A DNA stretch of 25,050 nucleotides, from IMG/VR virus record IMGVR_UViG_3300020220_000304, positions 1 through 25,050 of that record. One strand, given 5' to 3'. The notes below the pieces were generated by a model. It was not told the origin of the DNA. It saw nothing but the letters and a program-made list of their open reading frames with translations, and searched no databases. The DNA comes from a virus. Positions 6,726-12,995 of this stretch are shown here, in pieces. The position numbers and the translations under genes were made by a program. Every line of letters starts with the position of its first letter. Positions within the stretch are counted from its first letter, which is position 1.

Positions 6726-7114
6726 GGGGCTGAAATGGTTTCGATAGGGTCGTAGAAATTGAAATTGCAAGTAGTGTGACAAGCTATAATTGTCGAAAAA
6801 AAATAAATGCAGGTGCTAAACTCTATATTCCACAGTCGGCGATGGCCACTGCTTAAACCTCTTTCTTCTTAGGAAGAGTCTGGAATGCCTAGCAAGGAGG
6901 TTCTCTAATTACCAAATTGCAATAGGTTCAACAAAATTTAGATAAGGGTTCGGAATGGTTGATGACCGAATCATGAAAATCAAGATAACCAACTCGTAAT
7001 CAGATGCGCCTGTTTGTCACAGATTATGAGTAATTGAAAAATGGGCTAAACTTGTAAACGAAATTTCAATGGAAGTGATTTTACACTGGGGTTCGACTCC
7101 CCACAGCTCCACCA
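6726..7114 (+). ncRNA. ssrA: tmRNA (transfer-messenger RNA), one piece
   Basis: A complete 389-base tmRNA for trans-translation. The 5' end GGGGCTG pairs with CAGCTCC near the 3' end (one G-U pair), followed by ACCA, so the 3' CCA is encoded. The T arm GGGG-TTCGACT-CCCC is intact, and the 5' TGGTTTCGA stretch matches the conserved tmRNA start. The tag frame begins at a GCA resume codon at 6809-6811 after AAATAAAT and ends at TAA 6854-6856, giving AGAKLYIPQSAMATA. AACCTC (6855-6860 region) pairs with GAGGTT (about 6897-6902) as in the helix after the tag. SmpB is not in the window and would come from the host or from elsewhere in the phage. The tag is longer than the usual 8-14 residues for many bacteria and ends ATA rather than LAA or VAA. 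Confidence 0.95.
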
Positions 7115-7144
7115 TAATCAAAAATGCCTTTACAAATAAATAGA

Positions 7145-7171
7145 TATAATACAACAAATGTATTATTTGTT
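7145..7171 (+). promoter_or_regulatory. -10 element followed by an operator-like inverted repeat
   Basis: TATAAT (7145-7150) is followed at 7153-7171 by AACAAAT-GTATT-ATTTGTT, an exact 7-base inverted repeat covering the likely transcription start. This is a classical repressor position, but it could equally form a 5' mRNA hairpin. Confidence 0.45.
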
Positions 7172-7189
7172 TAGAAAGGTTTTCCTTTT

Positions 7190-7678
7190 ATGTATGAGAT
7201 TGAAAAATTACACAATCATTTTAATTACAAAACATTTTGTGATGCACATATTCAAAAAGCATATGAAACTCTTAATTTTGAAGATGTAAGATTTGATTGT
7301 TATGAAAAATTGTGGCATCTATTTGGGATGCTTAAAGAAAGCAATACAACTTTAATTCAGCATTTCGAAGAAAACAAATTTGAGAATGTTGAATTTCCGC
7401 TCCAACGTGTTTACATGGGTGGAGCATTATTAGGTTTAGAATGTGTTGCTACATATACTAAAAATATTGGAATGGCTATTGCAAGAAAAGATTTTCCAAG
7501 AGCTTTAGAACTTTTTGACAAATATCATAATCAGTATAAAGTTTTCGATAATGCAGAAAAAGCACTCAAACATTATATTGATAGCTTAACTGAAGATTTT
7601 CAGAAAACAGACTTAAAATATTTTTCATTGTCCGAATTAATTGACAAAATGAAAGATAAAATAAAAGTAAAATTGTAA
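7190..7678 (+). CDS. Unknown, largely helical protein (162 aa)
   Basis: A 162-residue soluble protein (MYEIEKLHNHFNYKTFCDAH...) with amphipathic helices throughout and a Lys-rich end. No motif is recognised. Its AAAGG ribosome site (7176-7180) lies in a small hairpin with CCTTT just before the ATG, which would limit translation while it is folded. A second ATG at 7194 is out of frame. It is followed two bases later by a small membrane peptide gene, so the two are probably cotranslated. Codon use is the A-rich class. Confidence 0.7.
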   Translation: MYEIEKLHNHFNYKTFCDAHIQKAYETLNFEDVRFDCYEKLWHLFGMLKESNTTLIQHFEENKFENVEFPLQRVYMGGALLGLECVATYTKNIGMAIARKDFPRALELFDKYHNQYKVFDNAEKALKHYIDSLTEDFQKTDLKYFSLSELIDKMKDKIKVKL

Positions 7679-7679
7679 A

Positions 7680-7829
7680 ATGAAATTCAATGATGAAGAA
7701 AATTTTTTAGCAAAAATACTAATAAGCATTCTTGAATGGTCAACATTTATAATTTCTTTATTAGTAGTTTTGTTTATAGCGGATTTGATTAATAACATAT
7801 TTCGGAAAGTTACGAATTACATAAATTGA
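7680..7829 (+). CDS. 49-aa membrane peptide
   Basis: An ATG at 7680, one base after the stop of the 7190 gene, opens a 49-residue frame: an acidic N-terminus (MKFNDEEN), a long hydrophobic segment (about residues 10-37, WSTFIISLLVVLFIADLI) and a positive tail (FRKVTNYIN). It is a likely single-pass inner-membrane peptide with N-out or N-in orientation undecided. There is no separate ribosome site, so it probably depends on coupling to the upstream gene. Its function is unknown. Confidence 0.5.
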   Translation: MKFNDEENFLAKILISILEWSTFIISLLVVLFIADLINNIFRKVTNYIN

Positions 7830-8029
7830 TTACATCGTTTAATAAAAACACTAGGAAGTCGTTTGGTGATGGGATTCTCTTATCCAACCAAGTTTGAATG
7901 AAAATATAAAAGTATTTTCTCGACACAAAAAACAAACATCAAAAGGCATAAGACGCACCTCCTTCAATAAAACCCATTGATGTGTCAGAGGAACCCAATT
8001 TAGATTTCATCGTAACTTTTTTAAAATTC
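7830..8029. other. Structured gap upstream of the Ro60 gene
   Basis: This 280-base gap has no long reading frame. On + it holds a bulged hairpin at 7863-7891 (TTGGT, 2-base GA bulge, TGGG / TCCA, ACCAA) and a second helix ACATCAA (7936-7942) with TTGATGT (7977-7983) enclosing AAGG/CCTT. The inner sequence ACCTCCTT (7957-7964) equals the 16S rRNA anti-Shine-Dalgarno core. In bacteria Ro60 genes often sit beside Y RNA genes, so this is the place to look for one, but no clear Y RNA or YrlA signature was found. Confidence 0.35.
7851..7949 (-). CDS. Possible 32-aa ORF with a perfect Shine-Dalgarno
   Basis: On the minus strand AAGGAGG (7964-7958) stands 8 bases before an ATG at 7949, opening MPFDVCFLCRENTFIFSFKL and ending at TAG (7851-7853). 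It has one CxxC. Another minus-strand frame (8010-7939, 23 residues) overlaps its start in a different frame. Both are short and may be chance; the alternative is that the + strand CCTCCTT belongs to a structured RNA. Confidence 0.25.
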   Translation of the reverse strand: MPFDVCFLCRENTFIFSFKLGWIRESHHQTTS

Positions 8030-8052
8030 TTGCCGCTTGGTTATTGTTTTTT

Positions 8053-8060
8053 GATATAAT
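8053..8060 (+). promoter_or_regulatory. Extended -10 promoter of the Ro60 gene
   Basis: TGA-TATAAT (TATAAT 8055-8060) after TTTTTT; the best -35 candidate, TTGCCG at 8030, is at a long 19-base spacing. The leader is about 45 bases and carries AAAAAGGAAACC before the ATG at 8112. Confidence 0.55.
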
Positions 8061-8111
8061 AACCGTATTACCTGAAACAACTTTAACAACTTTTAAAAAG
8101 GAAACCGTCTG

Positions 8112-9674
8112 ATGGCTAAGTTCAACAGCACTAACACTACTCGTCGTTCAACTCCTACTCCTGTTGCCGTACAGACCAACATGGCTGGTGGAGTTTCCTA
8201 TACCCGTCCACTCCAGAAGGAAATTACTACAGTCGTTCTCAACTCCATGTTGAACGGCGAAGATTCCTACTACGAGTCTGAAAAGGATCGCATTGCCCGC
8301 ATTGAGGCTTTGGTGTCCACCGCCGAAAGAGACAATCGTGAAAACGATGCAAAGTTTCTTGCAAAGGCAATGGTTTACACCCGCAATGAGGGTCGTCTCC
8401 GCTCTGTTTCTCACTTCCTCGCTGGCTTGCTTGCTGAGAAGGTGAAGGGTAAGGAGTTTTTGCGTCCGGCCTTTGTGAAGTCATTTGTTCGTCCTGACGA
8501 CATGACTGAGGTTGTTGCTCTGTGGAACACTCGGAATAAGGGCAAGATGCTTCCTAACTCTCTTCGTAGAGCTATGAAGACTGCTCTGGAAACCAAGTTC
8601 GATGAGTATCAGTTCCGCAAGTATGCCGGTACTGGTTCAGTTGTGAAGCTGAAGGATGTTGTTAAGATGGTTCACCCTTCTCCTGCAAACTTTGAAGATC
8701 AGACCATTTTTCAGCGAGTTATCGAGGATAAGTTGGAGGCCATCGAAACTGCTCAGACTATCAACGCTGGAAAGACCGGTGAGGATCGTGTTGATGCCTA
8801 CATGGATCAGATTCGTTCCGGTAAGATGGGTTACATGGCATTGGTGAAGAATATCCGCAATCTGCTTGAGGGCGGAATTTCTGAAAACGATTTGAAGATT
8901 TGGTGCAATCTTGTCACCGATCCGGGCCGTGTGAAGAAGTCCATGTTGCTTCCTTTCCGTTTCGTTGATGCTTGGGCTGTTGTCAGTGAGCTTAACATTG
9001 ATGAGTTCAAGAAGAAGATGGTGAAGAAGGCTCTTGAACGGGCATTTGCATTGTCTGCCGGTAACACCAACATCGTTGAAGATGGTGAGAAGATCGCTAT
9101 TCTGCTTGATGAGTCCGGTTCAATGGGTAGCTCTGGTTACGGTAGCAAGGAAGACAAGAAGATGCCGTTTTACATCGGTAAGACTTTGGCAGCTTCTATG
9201 AAGGTCGGTTTGGATTCGGACAGATGCCTCTTCTACACTTGGGCAGATACCTGCACCAAGCGGGATGTGGAAAATATGTCTCCTTTCGACTTCATCAAGA
9301 ATGTCAACACTCGGGGTGGTGGAACCGATGTGGCTGCTCCGTTGAGAGAGTTGCTCAAGACCAAGACCTTTGTTGACAAGATTGTCATTTTCACCGACAT
9401 GCAGTTGTATAGTATGGGTTATGGTTATAATTCTGGAAATATGGCTGATCAGGTCAACAACTACATTGGTCAGTATCGCCAGGATATCAATCCAAACGTG
9501 AAGGTGCTGTTTTGGAATCTCGTTGGTTACGGCAAAGGTAGCCCGGTTGATCTGGAGAAGACCGCAGATGTGTTCGAGGTTGCCGGTTTCAGTGACACCA
9601 TGCTTCAGGTAATTCCAAAGTTGTGGTCAGATAAGGATTTCCTTATCAAGGAGATCGAAGCAGTAGAGCTGTAA
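8112..9674 (+). CDS. rsr: Ro60-family RNA-binding protein (TROVE + vWA)
   Basis: A complete 520-residue Ro60/Rsr homologue, a ring-shaped protein that binds Y RNAs and the ends of misfolded or damaged RNAs and, in bacteria, works with exoribonucleases or RNA-end repair enzymes. Residues about 30-310 form the HEAT-like TROVE domain (including the FLAKAMVYTRNEGRLRSVSH stretch typical of the family). Residues about 325-515 are the von Willebrand A domain with an intact MIDAS metal site: DESGS (Asp333, Ser335, Ser337), Thr405 in GGGTD and Asp429 in FTDMQ. Length agrees with known Ro proteins (about 520-540). It is a single-gene unit with an extended -10 promoter and a strong terminator, and uses G/C-ending codons and AAG, a mark of high expression. 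From memory, a Ro homologue is also known in mycobacteriophage Bxz1, so phage carriage is rare but has precedent. Confidence 0.93.
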   Translation: MAKFNSTNTTRRSTPTPVAVQTNMAGGVSYTRPLQKEITTVVLNSMLNGEDSYYESEKDRIARIEALVSTAERDNRENDAKFLAKAMVYTRNEGRLRSVSHFLAGLLAEKVKGKEFLRPAFVKSFVRPDDMTEVVALWNTRNKGKMLPNSLRRAMKTALETKFDEYQFRKYAGTGSVVKLKDVVKMVHPSPANFEDQTIFQRVIEDKLEAIETAQTINAGKTGEDRVDAYMDQIRSGKMGYMALVKNIRNLLEGGISENDLKIWCNLVTDPGRVKKSMLLPFRFVDAWAVVSELNIDEFKKKMVKKALERAFALSAGNTNIVEDGEKIAILLDESGSMGSSGYGSKEDKKMPFYIGKTLAASMKVGLDSDRCLFYTWADTCTKRDVENMSPFDFIKNVNTRGGGTDVAAPLRELLKTKTFVDKIVIFTDMQLYSMGYGYNSGNMADQVNNYIGQYRQDINPNVKVLFWNLVGYGKGSPVDLEKTADVFEVAGFSDTMLQVIPKLWSDKDFLIKEIEAVEL

Positions 9675-9687
9675 GGCTAAGTAGAAC

Positions 9688-9719
9688 AAAAGAGGGGAAG
9701 AGAAATCTTCCCCTCTTTT
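9688..9719 (+). terminator. Long GAAA-loop hairpin terminator after Ro60
   Basis: AAAAGAGGGGAAGA-GAAA-TCTTCCCCTCTTTT: a perfect 14-base-pair stem with a GAAA tetraloop. The terminal A/T pairs provide the U-run. Confidence 0.85.
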
Positions 9720-9733
9720 CACGTTTGGAATTG

Positions 9734-9898
9734 GTGAATAAAGGGTGTCCAATATTAAAAGATGTTGATTTAATTCGTAAACTATTCAACGATCCAGAAA
9801 TAGAATTATCAGATGATGGATCATCGTACAAACGCTCTCTTCCAACAGGCGGAAAAACAAAGTTAGAATCTGTATTTGGAAAACCGGTGTTAAAATGA
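9734..9898 (+). pseudogene. Orphan 54-codon open frame, possible gene remnant
   Basis: From a GTG at 9734 to TGA at 9896-9898 an open frame reads VNKGCPILKDVDLIRKLFND and on to KTKLESVFGKPVLK. The protein looks natural (balanced composition, Gly-Gly-Lys, no low complexity) but there is no ATG, no ribosome site and a terminator immediately upstream, so it may be the 3' end of a gene whose front was lost. The ATGA at 9895 opens a further 16-codon frame (MKLFFKLFGCRTVTEF). Expression is unlikely unless the GTG or the TTG at 9725 is used. Confidence 0.35.
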
Positions 9899-9997
9899 AA
9901 TTATTCTTTAAGTTATTCGGATGTAGAACAGTAACAGAATTTTGAGAAAAAGTTTCTAAAAATCATATTCCGAATTACTAAAAATTATTTTTTGTGA

Positions 9998-10005
9998 TAT
10001 AAATA
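9998..10005 (+). promoter_or_regulatory. T4-late-type promoter octamer
   Basis: TATAAATA ending 31 bases before the ATG at 10037. Confidence 0.5.
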
Positions 10006-10036
10006 AAACAAAACATATCAACAAAGAGTTATTATT

Positions 10037-10606
10037 ATGAAATTAGCAGATTTGGTAAGATTGGTTGAATCCGAGATTCCATCGGAAGAAATTTACCCAA
10101 TGGTTAAAGATTTACCAACAGAAACATTTGTAAAAAAATGCACAGGTTTTATTACTGCAGATAAACTTTCACCAGCAGAATTAGCAAAAGTAGGTACCTT
10201 TGATGGAGTTACCGATGGATCTGTAGAAGCCATTATGAAGTACATTGGTTCAAACAATTCAGAAGGTGTTTTGGCAGTACAAGATGGTGGTAAAGATGTT
10301 TATGCACCAAGCGCAAAAGCATTAGCAAAATATAAAGATGCATGTTCCGGCGATCCAGCATTGAAAAAAATGTTTCCAAGCATTCAATTTAAATCACAAG
10401 GAAATGCAAAAACAAGCATGGTTGATTTGAAGAAGGCTTCAAAAGAAGTCCAAGATATGATAAACAAAAATGGTATTAAGAAAAGTTGGGGTACACAGCA
10501 TACCTCAGGACACAAATACGGTACGTATATCGTTATTGAAGGAACCGATATTTACCTTTGTGGTAAAGATGCAAGTGGTTTACCAGAAAATTACCAAAAA
10601 GCATAA
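10037..10606 (+). CDS. Unknown protein with capsid-targeting-like N-terminus (189 aa)
   Basis: A 189-residue soluble protein. The first residues MKLADLVRLVE-SE form a short amphipathic helix ending in LVE. That resembles the T4 capsid-targeting leader, which the gp21 protease cuts after (I/L)xE. The neighbours starting at 10725 (MKLRDLLLE) and 19379 (MGRLTEILHE) begin the same way. The rest has no recognised motif; the C-terminal half (SWGTQHTSGHKYGTYIVIEGTDIYLCG) looks like a small beta-rich domain. A late-type promoter in front and a UUCG terminator behind suit a late virion protein. The internal-head-protein idea is inference. Confidence 0.65.
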   Translation: MKLADLVRLVESEIPSEEIYPMVKDLPTETFVKKCTGFITADKLSPAELAKVGTFDGVTDGSVEAIMKYIGSNNSEGVLAVQDGGKDVYAPSAKALAKYKDACSGDPALKKMFPSIQFKSQGNAKTSMVDLKKASKEVQDMINKNGIKKSWGTQHTSGHKYGTYIVIEGTDIYLCGKDASGLPENYQKA

Positions 10607-10638
10607 AACATAAAGAATAAAAAACAAAATTCAAAAAC

Positions 10639-10666
10639 AAAAAACCCAACTTCGGTTGGGTTTTTT
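10639..10666 (+). terminator. UUCG-loop intrinsic terminator
   Basis: AAAAAACCCAAC-TTCG-GTTGGGTTTTTT: a 12-base-pair stem with a stable TTCG loop and T-run. Confidence 0.9.
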
Positions 10667-10724
10667 ATTGCGAGAAATTATTTTGAAGAATAAATAAAGT
10701 AAAAATGATTTTAACATGGAGAAA

Positions 10725-11174
10725 ATGAAATTAAGAGATTTGTTACTTGAAGCAGTAAGAAGTGCTGAAGAAAGACGATTTGAAGCCGCCTGGAAGAAGC
10801 CCGGAAAGGCATTTTCCGTCGATTTTAATGATGTAAACAATAGTGCAGGAAGTATAACAATACCAAAATCAATAAGTCTACAAAAGGCCCTTGATACAAA
10901 TCTCGCAAAGATTATAAAACTAAATCATTTACCTGGAGTAAAAAAAGCTGATCAAGATACGGCTGTCAATCCATTCATAGATGCGTTCAAAGCCGGTAAA
11001 ATATCGATTAAGTTTTATCTTCAAGATGAGTCAACGGAAGTATTAACATATGCCGACACAGCAAAATATACAGTTGTTAGTGATAAAGACGCAGAAGTAA
11101 TAAGTGGTACTGCCGGTCTTGTTATGTTGACAACAGAATTTGAAAACAGCGTAAAAGAACGTAAATCCCTTTAA
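10725..11174 (+). CDS. Unknown protein with capsid-targeting-like N-terminus (149 aa)
   Basis: The frame opens with two in-phase ATGs (10716 and 10725). I prefer 10725 because it yields MKLRDLLLE-AV, parallel to MKLADLVRLVE of the gene upstream; GGAG lies close before it (10718-10721). With the first ATG the protein has 152 residues. After the leader comes a charged helix (RSAEERRFEAAWKKPGKAF) and a mixed alpha/beta remainder without known motifs. It sits between two terminators; only AATAAATA (about 10688-10695, one base off the late octamer) is seen as a promoter. It is a possible internal head protein, inferred from the leader alone. Confidence 0.6.
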   Translation: MKLRDLLLEAVRSAEERRFEAAWKKPGKAFSVDFNDVNNSAGSITIPKSISLQKALDTNLAKIIKLNHLPGVKKADQDTAVNPFIDAFKAGKISIKFYLQDESTEVLTYADTAKYTVVSDKDAEVISGTAGLVMLTTEFENSVKERKSL

Positions 11175-11177
11175 ATT

Positions 11178-11212
11178 AAAAAACCCTCAAAATTTTGTTT
11201 TGAGGGTTTTTT
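11178..11212. terminator. Bidirectional terminator between convergent genes
   Basis: AAAAAACCCTCAAAA / TTTTGAGGGTTTTTT, a 15-base-pair stem with a 5-base loop (TTTTG). T-runs exist in both directions, so it can serve the + gene ending at 11174 and the - tail fibre gene ending at 11274. Confidence 0.85.
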
Positions 11213-11230
11213 CATGTCTGAGATTATTTT

Positions 11231-11252
11231 CTCTCTACCTTGCGGTAGAGAG
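11231..11252. terminator. Second hairpin between convergent genes
   Basis: CTCTCTACC-TTGC-GGTAGAGAG, a 9-base-pair stem. TTTTATTT follows on +; on - it lies between the tail fibre stop and the stronger terminator. Confidence 0.6.
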
Positions 11253-11273
11253 TTTTATTTGATTATAAAAGGT

Positions 11274-12503
11274 TTATGGTGCAACGAGTTCTGTTGAAAG
11301 AGTACCATCATCACCTACTTTAACTCTGTAACGGGTTCCATTAGGAGATTTGATGATAAGACCTTTTGTATTATCAGAAACTTCGATATCGCTTGTCTCA
11401 ATGAGGTCAACTTTTTGACTAAGAACAGCAAAATGTTGGTCAATAAGAGCACTTGTCTCGATTTTGGTGTATTTGTCAAGATCAGTAATATCAGCTTCTA
11501 CATGTGCATGAACTGCATCAGCTTTGTCGGTGTGACTATGGCCAGTATTTGATTTTCCACCCAAAGCGGTGTCTACTTCTGCTTTGGTGTATTTGTCAAG
11601 ATCAGAAATATCGGCTTCTCCATGAGAATGAGCAGTATTAGCTTTGTCTGCATGATTGTGTGCGGTATCTGCTTTACCAGCAAGAGCTGCATCTGTCTCT
11701 GCTTTGGTGTATTTGTCAAGATTGGTAACATCTGCTTCTGCATGAGTATGTGCAACATTTGCTTTTGTAGCTACAGCTGCATTTACTTCTGCTTTGGTGT
11801 ATTTGTCAAGATCAGAAATATCAGCTTCTACATGACCATGACCAACATTAGATTTGTCTGCGTGGCTGTGAGAAAGAGCTGCTTTACCAGAAAGGGCTGC
11901 ATCTGTCTCTGCTTTAGTATATTTGTCAATACCTGGAACATCTGCTTCTGTATGAGCATGAACACTTTCAGCTTTACCAGCAACTGCAACGATTCTAGGA
12001 TCATTGTCACCAACTACAACTGGCTCTTCAGCGTTTGCAGCAGCAACGGAAAGTCTTCCAATACCTCTTGTTCCGGCGGTGGCTAAAGGAAATGCTCCTT
12101 CAAAACCAATGGAAAACCAATCTGCACCATTATTGGTATACTGCCAATTATTCTTTGTTTCATTCCATCTAATAGCTACATTTGATTCTGAACCACGATT
12201 AACTTCAATCGAAATATCAGATGCAGGAGCACCAGTATGAGCAGTGTTAAGGGTAAATACTGCTGAAGAAGTTCCATCACTGTCAGCTTTGCTTGCTAAT
12301 TCAGTATTCATTTGAAGAACATCTGGTTTTGTAGCAAGTTTGTCTAACAATCCGGTAATCGAAGTCATTGGATGAGAATCGGCTTCTGATCTATTTGCAA
12401 TAAGGTTATGATTTGCGATATAATGAGTATCGAAAATAGGTCTAATATCAAAAATCATATCTTCTGTAATCTTTGTATCAGAATCTTTAAGATAGATAGT
12501 CAA
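11274..12503 (-). CDS. Tail fibre protein, main (C-terminal) part
   Basis: A 409-residue frame counted from a TTG at 12503; in fact it stays open up to the in-frame TAG at 12611-12609, beyond which the same frame continues as the short N-terminal ORF. No ATG or ribosome site lies near 12503, so separate initiation is doubtful. The first part, through DSDTKITEDMIFDIRP, completes the adhesin/fibre N-terminal domain begun in the other piece. The middle (about residues 170-370) has HxH-containing repeats (KYTKAE.DAAL.GKA..H.H.DK), as in the iron-binding needle of T4 gp37. The end (TSDIEVSDNTKGLIIKSPNGTRYRV) looks like a small beta domain rather than a known receptor tip. It is read leftward, convergent with the 10725 gene, and ends at a bidirectional terminator. 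Confidence 0.85.
   Translation of the reverse strand: MTIYLKDSDTKITEDMIFDIRPIFDTHYIANHNLIANRSEADSHPMTSITGLLDKLATKPDVLQMNTELASKADSDGTSSAVFTLNTAHTGAPASDISIEVNRGSESNVAIRWNETKNNWQYTNNGADWFSIGFEGAFPLATAGTRGIGRLSVAAANAEEPVVVGDNDPRIVAVAGKAESVHAHTEADVPGIDKYTKAETDAALSGKAALSHSHADKSNVGHGHVEADISDLDKYTKAEVNAAVATKANVAHTHAEADVTNLDKYTKAETDAALAGKADTAHNHADKANTAHSHGEADISDLDKYTKAEVDTALGGKSNTGHSHTDKADAVHAHVEADITDLDKYTKIETSALIDQHFAVLSQKVDLIETSDIEVSDNTKGLIIKSPNGTRYRVKVGDDGTLSTELVAP
11463..11970 (-). repeat. Tandem coding repeats in the tail fibre (30/40-residue units)
   Basis: The DNA motif TTTGGTGTATTTGTCAAG and near copies recur at about 11463, 11583, 11703, 11793 and 11913, that is at steps of 120, 120, 90 and 120 bases. 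On - they encode LDKYTKAE and flanks. Eight HxH motifs (HAH, HSH, HGH, HTH, HNH, HSH, HSH, HAH) fall in this stretch. The 90-base step is a unit that has lost (or not gained) a 10-residue H.H.DK subunit. Confidence 0.85.
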
Positions 12504-12608
12504 AATTGGAAGATTAAGACTTGGAAGTGCTGGGAGTGCGGAAGGACTAGGTGACTCTTCACCATTAGTAATAACAAGTCCGCCAAGATCGTTAAGGGAA
12601 ACTAAAAC

Positions 12609-12803
12609 CTATTTAGCGCCAGCTGAAGGCTTAGTAAATTCAGGACTATTTCCGCCAACGTACTCCACCATTTTACCATTAATCCATGCAGTACCTGCAT
12701 TGATAAAAATTGTCATATTAGGGTCATTTTGTGCTTTCCCTTTAAGCATTTCAAAATGAGAATTCAATTTTCTAAAATCATTACCATGTGGTGGTTTATT
12801 CAT
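12609..12803 (-). CDS. Tail fibre N-terminal piece, ends at in-frame TAG (64 aa)
   Basis: From an ATG at 12803 with AGAGGA about 8 bases upstream and a late-type octamer at 12847-12840, 64 residues are read to a TAG (12611-12609). The end (TIFINAGTAWINGKMVEYVGGNSPEFTKPSAGAK) is the first half of a domain common at the N-terminus of phage tail fibre and baseplate proteins ('..G.ywINGk.v.y.GG.SP.f..Ps...k..l..in..G.l.i..G'). The second half, VLVSLNDLGGLVITNGEES, follows right after the TAG in the same frame. It is therefore best read as the front of the 11274 gene, interrupted by one amber codon, not as an independent gene. Confidence 0.8.
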   Translation of the reverse strand: MNKPPHGNDFRKLNSHFEMLKGKAQNDPNMTIFINAGTAWINGKMVEYVGGNSPEFTKPSAGAK

Positions 12804-12839
12804 TTTTGTATTCCTCTATAAATTGTAATTGTTTTGTTT

Positions 12840-12847
12840 TATTTATA
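12840..12847 (-). promoter_or_regulatory. T4-late-type promoter octamer before the tail fibre
   Basis: TATAAATA on -, 36 bases before the tail fibre ATG, as expected for a virion gene. Confidence 0.6.
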
Positions 12848-12995
12848 GTTGTTTTTATTTTTCTTGATTACAACGCTTTAATTTATTCTAAAACCATAGA
12901 AAAATAAGAAAGTTTTTATGGTAAATTTAAGGTTGTAAAATCACAACATTTTCCGAGTGATAAGATTTCCTCGCTGTTATACAAGTTATTTATTC

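Noticed and set aside
8148-9073. Several open frames opposite or shifted within the Ro60 gene
   Set aside because: All are shadows of a gene with intact TROVE and MIDAS motifs.
11622-12086. Long open frame on + opposite the tail fibre repeats
   Set aside because: It is the mirror of the repeat codons of the real gene on -; Cys/Phe/Ile-rich repeats with no ribosome site.
11274-12803. Genome-wide reassignment of TAG to an amino acid
   Set aside because: purM ends at TAG and its readthrough would enter the tmRNA promoter; only one in-frame TAG was found in this window. Local suppression stays possible.
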